The notes under the pieces: generated by a model
What the model was told of the DNA's origin: nothing
The model's input: the letters and a program-made list of their open reading frames with translations, nothing else
The model's database searches: none
From: Vibrio splendidus
GTDB lineage: Bacteria; Pseudomonadota; Gammaproteobacteria; Enterobacterales; Vibrionaceae
NCBI RefSeq assembly: GCF_002873455.1
Contig: NZ_MCUN01000007.1
Coordinates: 234,653 to 298,652, forward strand
DNA length: 64,000 nucleotides
Direction: 5' to 3'
Shown here: positions 17,701 to 27,680 of the stretch, piece by piece
How the letters are laid out: each line of letters starts with the position of its first letter
How positions within the stretch are numbered: the first letter of the stretch is position 1
Made by a program: the position numbers and the translations under genes

Positions 17701-20118
17701 TTAGTAATTAAGTTCTGGTTTCCACTCTATGATTTTTCCGTTGCTTAAGAGGGCTTTAATAGAGTCAGGCGCGACATCAATACCATTTTGATCGAACACT
17801 TCATCTGAGAAATTTGCGATGATTTTACTCCCGTCACTGAACTCAGTTTGTTGAACATTTCCGTTTTTGTCTAACCAGAAGAAATCGACTAACCGCTTAT
17901 CCCATAACTGCTCGTGCATCGGTTCAAAACCATCTTGATAGTGGCTTAGTGATTTGACCCTTGGGCTTGAACTTGATGAAGCTTCATCTCTGGTCAAGTG
18001 AACCATCGGTGGTGTGTTGTACAGCATCGCGATTAAATCTCTATTTGCTTGTACATTGGTGAATTTAAGACTGTCTGAATGCCAATGGTGCGTATTGATC
18101 ACTTCATCATGGAAAATGGCTTGATAAAGCGGGATTCGATATTGAGGCGAAAACAGTAGCGACTTGTAGGGCTCTTTAACCTCGGCGGGCTTAAAGAAGA
18201 AGTCAGGCTTGTGGTCTGGATACCAACGACCTAAATAATAAGGTGACTGACGGTTCTCTTTCATGTCTTTGTCTGTCCAGCCAAAACCAACCGTTTCTAA
18301 GCCGTGTGCAAACGCGATGCCTTTTGTCGTCAGGCTGTTGCCATCTTCAGATCCTAATACTAACGATGGTTGTTCGCTTAACCACTGCATTCGGTTATTG
18401 AAGGCTGAAAGCATGGCCGATTCGTTTGTATTGCCATTTGTGTGGCTGTAGCCGTTGTTATCGCTATGACCCTCTAGAGAGCCGCGGTAATCCTCACGTG
18501 CCATGGCGGTTGCATCAACATCTAAGAACAAGCTGTTGAAGTTGCCGAATTTCATAATGTCTTGAGCGCGCTGTTTTACGTAATCTAAATGGCAATTCGG
18601 ATTGAGATAGAATCCGTTACCTCGAAACCCTTTTTTTAGGCTGCCATCTGCTAATTCAATGGCACAACTTTGACGCATCGGCTCTGGTAATTGAGCGGTT
18701 AACCAGTTGTCGTTTAATTTCGCAGGAATGGCTGTGTTGTAAGAATCGTAGGTACCAACCAGATATCCGGATTGTTTTGCCAGACTAACGGCGTTAGGTT
18801 GATAGAATGCTGGCATCCAATTATCGAATCCGAGCCAAAGTTTGTTTAAGCCTGCCTTATTTAGATTGGCGACCATGTCTAAAGACAACGCTTGTCCCCA
18901 AGTGTCTGGCGAGTTTAGGTATGGGGAGGCGTGTTCAGTCAACCAGTTTTTCTTATTCTGCGCGGCCTCGTATTGAGCTTTAATCGAGTTGTTTTCGAGT
19001 GTCGGATTACCAATCGGAAATAAGACCTGCAACGATTGGCTAATAGAGTCTAACAATAACTGTTTGTGGTACTGACTGAACCAATCTTTGCCCTTGGAGA
19101 GTGATGAAAGCTCTCTTTTTGCTTCCTTGGAAACGTTGAGCTTAGAGCCCACTAGATACCAGGTTTTCAATCCCCACCAGTTACTCACATCTTGGACGCT
19201 TAATGGATCTTTGCCAAACAGATAAACGTGGCTCGCGCCGATTAACTTACTCACATCTGGATTGCGCTTTTGCTTTGCTGCAAGTGTTTCAGACTGGTCA
19301 TCATCGATGCGCCAATTTCGGTATTGCTTGGCACCATCTAACCATGAGTCTCCGAGGGTGATACGAATAATAAAAGGTTGTGATTGATTCAGTATCGTAA
19401 ATTGGTGTGATGCTTTCATATCAATTTTGGTGTTTGTTTTAGAGGAGGTATCAGGGGACGCATTTGAAAAAAGCAGTTGATTATTGGTTGCATTAATCAT
19501 CTGATAGCTAATGAAGTGGTCGTTCTGTTGTACTGTCCAAAAAGGCATCTTTAGGTCTTGAGTGGTGTTGCTTCCAGAATGGTTACCGACGAGATAACTA
19601 CCCCAAAGCTTGCTATTTGTAGGTACACGCATGCCTTCGCTAAAAGGAAGAAATAGGGTCTGAGTTTGTTGTTCTGCAAGATCAAACCACGCCAACTCTA
19701 CGGGCTGGTTACGTTTCACCTGTATATTTGAAGGCAAGCTGAACTGAAAAGTGAGTTGATCTTGATTTAGTTCTGCCTCAACGTTTATCCCACTAGGTAC
19801 TAAGGTCCAAGTTGCGGTCTTTGCTGAGTTAGTTTTATTCGAAAGACCAATGACTAGATTGGTCACTTTCTGTGGTTGGCTATCAACGGTGAGAACGCCG
19901 CTGTTAACGCTTAAGCCGTTCCAATCTATCTCTAAAGTATTCGATGAAATAGAGACTGTATTGTTAGTGGTGGTGTTAGTGCTGTCGTTAATTCTGTTTT
20001 CGCTAATACTGGTGAGTGTTATTTGGCTCGCTTGTGCGTTGGATGAAAACAGACAAGCTGTTGTTAAAGCTACAATGGCGTAAGTAGAAAGGTTAAGTGG
20101 GTGACGTACGCTGAGCAT
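17701..20118 (-). CDS. Putative secreted glycoside hydrolase, 805 residues
   Basis: A signal peptide (cleaved near AQAS, ~residue 31) precedes a Ser/Thr/Asn-rich N-terminal beta region (~35-270) and a probable TIM-barrel (~300-680). Barrel features include KLWLGFDNWMPAF, NSLFLDVDATAM (candidate catalytic Asp) and LVLGSEDGN (candidate acid). A C-terminal beta domain ends it. It resembles clan-level alpha-glycosidases such as the GH101/GH129-like group, but I cannot place it in a family. It lies downstream of vxrCBA in the same direction, 147 bases from vxrC, so it may be in or near the Vxr regulon. Confidence 0.65.
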   Translation of the reverse strand: MLSVRHPLNLSTYAIVALTTACLFSSNAQASQITLTSISENRINDSTNTTTNNTVSISSNTLEIDWNGLSVNSGVLTVDSQPQKVTNLVIGLSNKTNSAKTATWTLVPSGINVEAELNQDQLTFQFSLPSNIQVKRNQPVELAWFDLAEQQTQTLFLPFSEGMRVPTNSKLWGSYLVGNHSGSNTTQDLKMPFWTVQQNDHFISYQMINATNNQLLFSNASPDTSSKTNTKIDMKASHQFTILNQSQPFIIRITLGDSWLDGAKQYRNWRIDDDQSETLAAKQKRNPDVSKLIGASHVYLFGKDPLSVQDVSNWWGLKTWYLVGSKLNVSKEAKRELSSLSKGKDWFSQYHKQLLLDSISQSLQVLFPIGNPTLENNSIKAQYEAAQNKKNWLTEHASPYLNSPDTWGQALSLDMVANLNKAGLNKLWLGFDNWMPAFYQPNAVSLAKQSGYLVGTYDSYNTAIPAKLNDNWLTAQLPEPMRQSCAIELADGSLKKGFRGNGFYLNPNCHLDYVKQRAQDIMKFGNFNSLFLDVDATAMAREDYRGSLEGHSDNNGYSHTNGNTNESAMLSAFNNRMQWLSEQPSLVLGSEDGNSLTTKGIAFAHGLETVGFGWTDKDMKENRQSPYYLGRWYPDHKPDFFFKPAEVKEPYKSLLFSPQYRIPLYQAIFHDEVINTHHWHSDSLKFTNVQANRDLIAMLYNTPPMVHLTRDEASSSSSPRVKSLSHYQDGFEPMHEQLWDKRLVDFFWLDKNGNVQQTEFSDGSKIIANFSDEVFDQNGIDVAPDSIKALLSNGKIIEWKPELNY

Positions 20119-20265
20119 ATCTAGATTCCGTAAAGGGTAAGTACGGTCATTACACCTAAGCAGCGTTAGTGCTATGTCACCTATATGTCTCTATTTTCGG
20201 CATTGCGTAGCTATTTTTATATTAGAAGCTTTCTAACTTTCTAAAATTCTGCTGTAAGCATTCTA

Positions 20266-21084
20266 TTAGAAAGGCACCGCGACACGCTGCACATATTGGA
20301 CTTCAATTGCACCTTGGTACTCAAACATTTCAACCGAAGCACTCAAATGCTTGGCTTGGGTTCCAAGTGGAGTTTCTGTGGGAACGGGTGCTTGCGCTGT
20401 CTTGATTGGCACTTTGTAACCCAACAGGTTGTAGTTTTCATCAAACCATTGCCAACTCACATTAGCATCAGGGCAGTTGTCGATTACCTTTGGTGGCGTT
20501 ATGATAATATGCGGATCATTAAGTTTGTTCTCTAGCGATAACCATCGCTTGCTGTCATCCAAAGCCGCCACAATAGGGTAGTGGTTTGATCCTATTGTTA
20601 ACTGATAAACACCAGATTCGGGTTTGATAAACATTTCACTTGTCTCAACCTCTTTATACCCATTGTTAGAAGCGAGTTGTCCATCGATATGGACTTTCCC
20701 TTTAGGGGAGATCAAAGTGATAGGTTGTGTCTGGCTTTCTAAGCCCTCGCTGAGTTGTTCCGCAGAGACTTTGATTTGATAACCTTGCGATGACAGGCCG
20801 TAGCGTCGAATGAAGCTAACTTGAATGTGATGTTTCGTCTCGGTGTGTTGTTTTAGTGAAGTTCCGCATTGAGTTTGGCTCAGTATCTCTTGTTTAACTG
20901 GCAGCCAAAGATCGCTATCAAGTGTTTGTTGATTGAGTGCTATTTGGAGCTCTTGCCAGGCTAGTCGAGGTTGGTCACTAAGTAGTGATTGATAGGTGTG
21001 CTTCAATGGCGTGTTGGTAAACCAAGCTGCATGACACGTAAACGGCAAAGTGAAGACCAATACGATTAATGAAGTGACTTTCAT
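20266..21084 (-). CDS. vxrC: DUF2861 protein, VxrC-like
   Basis: The exported 272-residue protein has a signal peptide (MKVTSLIVLVFTLPFTCHA) and a mostly beta body with two Cys (QTQCGTS, VIDNCPDA) that could form a disulfide. Order and content match the V. cholerae vxrABC locus, where vxrC follows the response regulator. Its ATG overlaps the vxrB stop by one base, so translation is coupled. Biochemical function is unknown; a periplasmic accessory role in envelope-stress sensing is inferred. Confidence 0.75.
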   Translation of the reverse strand: MKVTSLIVLVFTLPFTCHAAWFTNTPLKHTYQSLLSDQPRLAWQELQIALNQQTLDSDLWLPVKQEILSQTQCGTSLKQHTETKHHIQVSFIRRYGLSSQGYQIKVSAEQLSEGLESQTQPITLISPKGKVHIDGQLASNNGYKEVETSEMFIKPESGVYQLTIGSNHYPIVAALDDSKRWLSLENKLNDPHIIITPPKVIDNCPDANVSWQWFDENYNLLGYKVPIKTAQAPVPTETPLGTQAKHLSASVEMFEYQGAIEVQYVQRVAVPF

Positions 21085-21731
21085 TATGATTCCCCAGCCA
21101 AGCGGTAACCAACGCCGCGATGTGTTTCAATATTTAGTGTCGGCAACTTCTGGCGCAAACGCAGTATGTGGTTATCCACGGTTCGAGTACTTGGAAAGGC
21201 TTGATAACCCCAAATTTTATTCAACAACTCATCTCGGTGAAACACACGCCCTTGATTCTGAACAAATAACACCAGTAACTGAAACTCTTTAGGTTTTAAC
21301 GTGATAGGGCTTTCATCCAAATAAGCGATGCGTTCAGACAAGCGGACTTCAATGTTGGCGTAATTTAGTTGGCTCGTACCTAACGGACGAAGTTGGGTAA
21401 TGATACGAGCAAGCAACTCTTCGTTAGAAAAAGGCTTAGTGACGTAATCTTTGGCACCCGCCATTAATCCTTCTACGCGTTGCTGAACTTCCACTTTAGC
21501 CGTTAACACTATCACTGGTATGGCTTTGAGCAGTAACCAATTCGGCAGATGTCGTAAGCTGTCACCATCTTCGAGCTGTCGATCCAGTATCACTAGATCG
21601 GCTCGAAACCATTGCTTACTGGCACTCTCTGAATCCGTCGTCCAAAGGCATTGGTAACCGTTGGACTCAAAGAAGCTGACGAGGCCTTGTCCAAGCAGTT
21701 GGTCGTCTTCAATCAGCAATAGGGTGTTCAT
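21084..21731 (-). CDS. vxrB: OmpR-family response regulator VxrB (WigR)
   Basis: The REC domain (~1-115) has TLLLIEDDQ, phospho-Asp in ADLVILDRQLED and Lys in DYVTKPF. A winged-helix OmpR DNA-binding domain (~125-215) carries STRTVDNHILRLRQKL. I start at the ATG at 21731, preceded by GGA at a good distance, rather than 18 codons earlier. It overlaps the kinase gene by 23 bases. In V. cholerae, VxrB/WigR controls cell-wall synthesis, biofilm and type VI secretion. Confidence 0.88.
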   Translation of the reverse strand: MNTLLLIEDDQLLGQGLVSFFESNGYQCLWTTDSESASKQWFRADLVILDRQLEDGDSLRHLPNWLLLKAIPVIVLTAKVEVQQRVEGLMAGAKDYVTKPFSNEELLARIITQLRPLGTSQLNYANIEVRLSERIAYLDESPITLKPKEFQLLVLFVQNQGRVFHRDELLNKIWGYQAFPSTRTVDNHILRLRQKLPTLNIETHRGVGYRLAGES

Positions 21732-23118
21732 AAGCAATTTCCAAAATACATCGGGTTGGGTTACGGAGAATAATGAGACGGCCATCTGCTTGTTTCATCA
21801 AGTGTTTGACAATAGTAAGGCCAATACCCATGTTGTCTTGTCTATGATTGGTATTCGGTGTTGATCGAGATACAAACCTTTGCAGAAAAGAAGGGAAATG
21901 ACCTTTGTCTTGCACCTCAATTCTCAGTTTATCAGCGAGCTCTACCTTGACCAAAACCTCACCTTTACCGTGCTGTTTGGCGTTCTTAATCAAGTTATCC
22001 AGGCAGATGGTTAGCCAGTAATACGGTAGGTTAAGTTCGGCATCACTTGATTCGCATTGATACTTGATACTGTGCTTTTCACATACATGATCGAGCCACT
22101 CTTCTAAGGATGCGTTTTGCTTTAACACAGGCTCTGACTGATCCGCACTTAGGTACACTTTACTGTTCTCGGTGAGCTGAGAGAGCCTTTGATAGTCGGA
22201 TATTAAACGCCAAACTGCACTTTGAGTTTCATCAGAAAAGTCGTCGTAGCGATTTCTAAACATCTCGACGGTTAGACCTAGGCTCGTAATTGGTGTGCGC
22301 AGTTCATGAGTAAGAAGCTGTAAAACGAACTGTCTCTCTTTTCGTTGTTTTGTTCTTAGGTATAAGACTCGACCTAATCCCGAAAGCAATATTAGGAGTA
22401 ATGAAAAAATCACAATCTTCATGATCAGGTTGTCATTGTTAGGCTCACTTATACACATATTACTGTAACGAAAAGAACAGTTTTCACCCGTCAAGGATAC
22501 TTGTTGCTGCTTCGCAATAGGTAGCCAAACATCTAAGGGAATGGCTTTCCAACCTTGTTCGCCACTTAGCCAAAGCACATCGTCTTGTTTCCAAGCGCGA
22601 TATCCATTGAGCAGTGCTTCTTTGCCTTGTGCGCTTAGGGCTTCTAGCTTGTTAAATAAAGGGTGCTGAGGGTTGGAAATACTCAAAAATGGGCGTATCT
22701 GCTCGCTTACGTCTGGGTAAGCTGTCAGATAACGATCAGCAAAACTTCCGCCTGCAGGATGTCGTTTAGAGTGTGCTGCAAACCAAATTGAATCCAATGA
22801 TTGTTGCTGACATAAAGCGAGCTCGAACTCGATGGCGTCATGTAATGAAGGGTTATTGCTTTCAATTGCTCGGCAGTGATCTTGTATTGACGCTAACGCT
22901 GCGATGTCGTCCCAACTGAATTGGTTGAAATCAGGATAGCGGCTACGTTCATGAAGCAGAACTCTCGGATACTGAGTCAACTCTTGTTGAGATACTAGGA
23001 TTGGGGATGATTGCCAGCTCAGTTGATACAGGGTTTGCCACTTGTCTTGCAAACTTTGGGCATTGGCTAGAGTGGGGAGCCAAAAGGTCAAGCAAAGGGC
23101 TAATGTAAACCTGCGCAT
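21709..23118 (-). CDS. vxrA: Sensor histidine kinase VxrA (WigK)
   Basis: The protein has a signal-peptide-like N terminus and a ~215-residue periplasmic sensor of the DUF3404 type. One membrane helix follows (~235-258, KIVIFSLLLILLSGLG). The HisKA box is LLTHELRTPITSLGLTVEMF, and the ATPase has N (CLDNLIKNAKQHG) and G (NMGIGLTIVKHL) boxes. It phosphorylates VxrB. The sensor is known in V. cholerae to respond to cell-wall damage. A TTGACA -35-like element lies at 23185-23190 on the minus strand, without a convincing -10. Confidence 0.88.
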   Translation of the reverse strand: MRRFTLALCLTFWLPTLANAQSLQDKWQTLYQLSWQSSPILVSQQELTQYPRVLLHERSRYPDFNQFSWDDIAALASIQDHCRAIESNNPSLHDAIEFELALCQQQSLDSIWFAAHSKRHPAGGSFADRYLTAYPDVSEQIRPFLSISNPQHPLFNKLEALSAQGKEALLNGYRAWKQDDVLWLSGEQGWKAIPLDVWLPIAKQQQVSLTGENCSFRYSNMCISEPNNDNLIMKIVIFSLLLILLSGLGRVLYLRTKQRKERQFVLQLLTHELRTPITSLGLTVEMFRNRYDDFSDETQSAVWRLISDYQRLSQLTENSKVYLSADQSEPVLKQNASLEEWLDHVCEKHSIKYQCESSDAELNLPYYWLTICLDNLIKNAKQHGKGEVLVKVELADKLRIEVQDKGHFPSFLQRFVSRSTPNTNHRQDNMGIGLTIVKHLMKQADGRLIILRNPTRCILEIAYEHPIAD

Positions 23119-23361
23119 CCAATCATTCTCGTTAAAAGTCTTGGGGCGAGTCTAAAGAGTTTTAGGCGCGATTTGTAACCTGAATGTCAACAAGTGTTCC
23201 TTTAATAACAAATTGTCGAGTGGATCATGCTTTTAAATAATAAAGTATAAATACAGTAAGTATCATTTGTTTGAGATAAATTAGATAATTGTGTACTTAT
23301 TGTCATTATTGAGCAGGTGGAGGGGACTATACTGGGCTCATACCTAATCAGAGGAACCACC

Positions 23362-23895
23362 ATGAAAACACTCATCAAATCAGTATTGGCACTTAGTACC
23401 TTAACAGTGGGCTCGGCTCAGGCATTCGAATTAACGAGTAATGATATTCAAGAAGGTCACCCAATGGCGAAGATGTTTGAATATTCAAGTTGGGGCTGTG
23501 ATGGCGAAAACTTGTCACCGCAGTTGATGTGGAAAGATGCTCCAGCAGGAACCAAAAGCTTTGCAATTACGGCTTACGATCCAGATGCACCAACTGAAAG
23601 TGGTTTCTGGCATTGGGTGGCGTTTGATATTCCAGCAGCAGTGAGCGAGCTACCTCGTGGTGTCGACATCTCTAAAGTGGGTGGCAAAGAGGGCCGTATA
23701 GATTATGGAACGGTAGGTTTCGGTGGCGCTTGCCCTCCAGAAAAAGATGGTATGCACCGTTATCAATTCACGGTTTGGGCATTGCCAACGGATAAGCTCA
23801 ACCTAGACGAAAACACGCCGTCGGCTGTGGTTGGATTCACGTTGAACAGCATGGCTTTAGACAAAGCGAAACTGACTACAACTTACACACGCTAA
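23362..23895 (+). CDS. YbhB/YbcL family PEBP-like protein, exported
   Basis: I place the start at the ATG at 23362 (AGAGGA upstream), which gives a signal peptide (MKTLIKSVLALSTLTVGSAQA). The phosphatidylethanolamine-binding fold shows SPQLMWKDAPAGTKSFAITAYDPDAP, FWHWVAFDIP and HRYQFTVWAL, all hallmark PEBP segments. Bacterial members have no settled function. The AraC regulator starts 18 bases after its stop, so the two are probably co-transcribed. Confidence 0.9.
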   Translation: MKTLIKSVLALSTLTVGSAQAFELTSNDIQEGHPMAKMFEYSSWGCDGENLSPQLMWKDAPAGTKSFAITAYDPDAPTESGFWHWVAFDIPAAVSELPRGVDISKVGGKEGRIDYGTVGFGGACPPEKDGMHRYQFTVWALPTDKLNLDENTPSAVVGFTLNSMALDKAKLTTTYTR

Positions 23896-23912
23896 TAAAA
23901 CAAGGGGATGAG

Positions 23913-24725
23913 GTGAGTCATCAATATCAAGTAACGATCTTTCGTGCAGAGCAGTTACAAAAACTGCGTAATGTGAGGATTCTATCTCCTAGTATTATTC
24001 AGATCATTACAGGCAGTAAGCGCCTGTTTTGGAAAGATTCAGCGGAAGAACTTTCACATTCTGAACTGTTGTTGTGTGAGGCATCAGCGTCATTAAGTTT
24101 TGAGAATATGCCCCACAAAGGACGTTTCTTGTCGCGAGTATTCAGCTTTCAATTCCAACCTTCTCAAGGGATGCTTGATTTAAGTGAGGAACGCTCGAAT
24201 GATCTGGGGCTGCCTACAGTACAAGCGGACCGAAGCTTACAAGACTCACTCAACGCGCTGTTTTCGTTTGATACACAGAGCATGAGCAAAGAGACCCAAC
24301 AGTTTTGGTTGCAGGGCTTATACCAACACTTAGCTGAAAAAGGTGTGTTGCATCGATTGTTTGCCAGTGCCAACGTCTCGTTTAGCCAAAAGCTCAGCCA
24401 TTACCTTTCACATTCACCTGATGAGAAGCATCCACTAGAGTCGGTGGCGGAACGCTTTGCGATGAGCCGTGCCACGCTTATCCGTAAATTGAAACTTGAA
24501 GGTATGCAATATCGTGAGGTGTTGGCTGAAGTTCGGTTGAGTCATGCACTTTATCTGATGCAAAACGGACAGCAGAATGTGGCGATGTTGGCTCAGTCTT
24601 GCGGTTATCAATCGGAAGGGCGTTTTAGCCAGCGCTTTAAAGGGAAGTTTGGTTTGTCGCCAAGTGAATACATCAAAACCGTCGTCAGCAATACAGTCGC
24701 GAGTAATAAAGTCGCGACGCCATGA
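23913..24725 (+). CDS. AraC-family transcriptional regulator
   Basis: The 270-residue protein has an N-terminal cupin-like effector region (~1-130) and a C-terminal pair of HTH motifs (~170-262): ERFAMSRATLIRKLKLEGMQY and AMLAQSCGYQSEGRFSQRFKGKFGLSPSEY. The GTG start is preceded by AGGGGATGA. It probably regulates the PEBP gene or the converging CynX-type transporter. The 3' ends are 14 bases apart. Confidence 0.9.
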   Translation: MSHQYQVTIFRAEQLQKLRNVRILSPSIIQIITGSKRLFWKDSAEELSHSELLLCEASASLSFENMPHKGRFLSRVFSFQFQPSQGMLDLSEERSNDLGLPTVQADRSLQDSLNALFSFDTQSMSKETQQFWLQGLYQHLAEKGVLHRLFASANVSFSQKLSHYLSHSPDEKHPLESVAERFAMSRATLIRKLKLEGMQYREVLAEVRLSHALYLMQNGQQNVAMLAQSCGYQSEGRFSQRFKGKFGLSPSEYIKTVVSNTVASNKVATP

Positions 24726-24739
24726 CCATTCTGTTTGTC

Positions 24740-25933
24740 CTAAACGCTCACTTTTTTGTCTCGTGCTGCCAATGCCGCGAAAATCGTGCACGCAAATGCA
24801 ACAGATGCGATCAGCAGAATGGGAACGCTCCAAGAATCGGTTTGAGCATGAAGCTTACCCACCAGCGTTGGGCCTGTTGCCGCTAAAGCATAACCAATTC
24901 CTTGCGCCATACCCGACAGAGATGCAGCTTGGCTGCTATTCGATGTGCGCAAGCCAACAAAAGAGAGCGCGATAATAAACGTAGAGCAGTTGGCTAATCC
25001 AAATAGTCCCACCCAAAAGATCGCAAACTCAGGCAAATACAGCAGCCCAATTAATCCAATAAATACACTCGAAGTACAAAGCGTAATGAGCCATTGTTGG
25101 TTATCGCTTTTACCTAAGAACGGCAGTAACAGTAACCCTGGGACCATGGTCGAAAATTGTAGAAATCCATAAATATAGCCCGCATCGATTTCGCTGTAGC
25201 CAAGGTCGTTCAAGATCTGTGGAAGCCAGCCTGCCAAAGAATAGAAGGTAAATGAGTTAAACCCAAGCGCTAGTGTCACTTGCCATGCAACGCCACTCTT
25301 GATCATCTTCTTCATCGGAATAGGCGTTTCTTGATGCTTGTTATTGGTCGATGAAGAAGAGCGTTTTCTGATTTTAGGCAACCAAATCATCAAAGCTAAT
25401 ATTGGGAATATTAGGTTCATTAACAGTGCTAATTGCCACCCCGTGACCGTGAATAAGGTTAGATTTGAAAACGGCACCATCAAACTTGAGCCTAACGTCG
25501 AACCGATACCCATCGTAAAGATGTACAAAGAAGTGACTGTCGCAATACGAGTAGGGAAGCTAATTTTCACTACTACGGGCAACAACACATTACCAATTGC
25601 GATACCAAGTCCAATCATTACTGTGCCGATGTATAACGTCGGAATTGCTCCAAAAGAGCGTAGTGTAATACCCGAAGTGATCAAAACTAAGCCTAAGAGC
25701 AGGCTAGGTTCTAGACCAATTCGTTGAGATATCTTGGTGACTAATGGTGAAAATAAGGCAAAAGTTAACAGTGGCAAAGCTGTTAAGAATCCAGCAGCCG
25801 ACGACGTAAGGTTGAGGCCTTCCATAACCTGAGAAAGCACAGGAGCCAAGCTCGTAAAAGGCCCACGAAGGTTAAGGGCTAGGAATAGAATCCCTAACAT
25901 GACGAAAATGCTATTACGAAGAGAGGCGCTCAT
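24740..25933 (-). CDS. CynX/NimT-type MFS transporter
   Basis: It has 397 residues and 12 predicted membrane helices. The start LFLALNLRGPFTSLAPVL and segment LLTFALFSPLVTKISQRIG are typical of the CynX/YeaN branch, which carries cyanate or 2-nitroimidazoles, usually as exporters; substrates of most members are unknown. It is divergent from dsdA with a ~130-bp shared promoter region, so co-regulation with D-serine catabolism is possible but not shown. Confidence 0.85.
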   Translation of the reverse strand: MSASLRNSIFVMLGILFLALNLRGPFTSLAPVLSQVMEGLNLTSSAAGFLTALPLLTFALFSPLVTKISQRIGLEPSLLLGLVLITSGITLRSFGAIPTLYIGTVMIGLGIAIGNVLLPVVVKISFPTRIATVTSLYIFTMGIGSTLGSSLMVPFSNLTLFTVTGWQLALLMNLIFPILALMIWLPKIRKRSSSSTNNKHQETPIPMKKMIKSGVAWQVTLALGFNSFTFYSLAGWLPQILNDLGYSEIDAGYIYGFLQFSTMVPGLLLLPFLGKSDNQQWLITLCTSSVFIGLIGLLYLPEFAIFWVGLFGLANCSTFIIALSFVGLRTSNSSQAASLSGMAQGIGYALAATGPTLVGKLHAQTDSWSVPILLIASVAFACTIFAALAARDKKVSV

Positions 25934-26066
25934 AGGTTGTTCTACTGTTTGCTTATGAGAAGAAAAGCTAGCCTACAGGTCATTGAATGATTACACAAAT
26001 ACCGTTTAAATAGGTTTACTAATGACTGAACCAGCGTCGCGCGCGCTTTACCAAAAAAGGTAATCC

Positions 26067-27398
26067 ATGACCATATTGAATATCCATAAACTCATCTCAG
26101 ATTTCCCATTACTTCAACAATTGATTGCACTGGAAGAGGTGGTTTGGTTTAACCCAAATGTGACGACTCTGGAGCGCGGTTTGCCTTATGTGGGATTGGG
26201 TGAACAAGATATTCATGATGCGAGTTTGAGGTTACAAAGGTTTGCCCCTTATCTGGCGAAGGCATTTCCTGAAACTCAAGTGACCAATGGCATCATCGAG
26301 TCTGAGCTTATTGATATCCCTGCAATGAAGTTAGCATTAGAAGCTCATTATCAGCAGCCAATAAAAGGGCGTTTGATGATGAAGAAAGACAGCCATTTAT
26401 TGATTTCGGGTTCAATTAAAGCGCGTGGCGGTATCTATGAAGTATTAACGCATGCCGAACAACTTGCTATTAAAGCGGGCTTGCTCAGAGAAAATGATGA
26501 TTACAGTAAACTGCTTGAACCTGAGTTTCGTGACTTCTTCCAACAATACAGCATTGCGGTAGGATCCACGGGTAACTTAGGCATGTCGATTGGCATAATG
26601 AGTGCCAAGCTAGGTTTTACAGTGTCCGTTCATATGTCGGCAGACGCGAGAGCTTGGAAGAAAAGTAAACTGCGAGAGCATGGTGTTAACGTGGTTGAGT
26701 ATCAACAAGACTATGGCGTTGCAGTTGAACAAGGACGTAAAGAAGCGGAACAAGACCCGCACTGTTTCTTTATTGATGACGAAAACTCGCAAACCCTGTT
26801 TCTTGGCTATTCGGTGGCAGGACAACGGCTAAAGCAGCAATTTGAACAGCAACAAATAATTGTCGATGAACAGCATCCTTTGTTTGTTTACTTGCCGTGT
26901 GGCGTCGGTGGTGGCCCCGGTGGTGTCGCATTTGGCTTGAAGATGGCTTTTGGTGATCACGTGCACTGTATTTTTGCTGAGCCGACCCATTCGCCTTGTA
27001 TGTTGCTCGGTGTTCACTCGGGTTTGCATGATGAGATTGCAGTGCAAGATCTGGGTATCGATAACCTCACCGCCGCAGACGGTTTGGCGGTGGGTCGGGC
27101 GTCAGGTTTTGTGGGTCGCGCGATGGAGCGCTTGCTTGATGGTTATTACACATTAACCGATGAACGCATGTATCAATTGCTAGGTGAACTGAACCAAGCT
27201 GAGGGTATTCAACTTGAGCCTTCAGCATTAGCGGGTATGCCAGGTGCGGTTCATGTTGAGCAAAATAGCGAATACCTTACTCGTCTACAAATTGATGAGT
27301 CGACGCTAGCGAATGCAACGCATCTTGTGTGGGCGACTGGCGGAGGCATGGTGCCGAAAGAAGAAATGGCCGCTTACTTGGAAAAATCGTCGGTTTAG
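26067..27398 (+). CDS. dsdA: D-serine ammonia-lyase (D-serine dehydratase)
   Basis: This PLP enzyme turns D-serine into pyruvate and ammonia. Full length (443). The PLP lysine lies in [13 protein letters not shown], the phosphate-binding loop is [12 protein letters not shown] and the Gly-rich turn is [13 protein letters not shown], all diagnostic for DsdA. No DsdC regulator or DsdX permease lies nearby. A decayed tandem repeat starts ten bases after its stop. Confidence 0.95.
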   Translation: MTILNIHKLISDFPLLQQLIALEEVVWFNPNVTTLERGLPYVGLGEQDIHDASLRLQRFAPYLAKAFPETQVTNGIIESELIDIPAMKLALEAHYQQPIKGRLMMKKDSHLLISGSIKARGGIYEVLTHAEQLAIKAGLLRENDDYSKLLEPEFRDFFQQYSIAVGSTGNLGMSIGIMSAKLGFTVSVHMSADARAWKKSKLREHGVNVVEYQQDYGVAVEQGRKEAEQDPHCFFIDDENSQTLFLGYSVAGQRLKQQFEQQQIIVDEQHPLFVYLPCGVGGGPGGVAFGLKMAFGDHVHCIFAEPTHSPCMLLGVHSGLHDEIAVQDLGIDNLTAADGLAVGRASGFVGRAMERLLDGYYTLTDERMYQLLGELNQAEGIQLEPSALAGMPGAVHVEQNSEYLTRLQIDESTLANATHLVWATGGGMVPKEEMAAYLEKSSV

Positions 27399-27408
27399 CC
27401 CCAAAGCG

Positions 27409-27470
27409 TTTGTAAGCTGGTTGTTTGTAAACTAGGTACTTATAAGCTGGGTGCTCATAACTATAAGCTG
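27409..27470. repeat. Imperfect 15-16 bp tandem repeat 3' of dsdA
   Basis: About four units: TTTGTAAGCTGGTTG, TTTGTAAACTAGGTAC, TTATAAGCTGGGTGC and TCATAACTATAAGCTG. No stem or spacer structure is seen. Confidence 0.7.
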
Positions 27471-27680
27471 TTATAAATATCAGCGGTTAAAAGATAAGTC
27501 ATGATAGAAGAGTGTTGTTTATCGGTTGAACGCACTCTTTCTCACCTCTATATCCCAGCGTAATTCAAACAATAACTTGCGCAGATCGTTATCCAAAACA
27601 CACATTTTATAAATTAAGCTTCTTAGATGTTCTAACTATCAGTTAGGTTGAATGGCATTCAACTTGATAGGGAGCGATCA

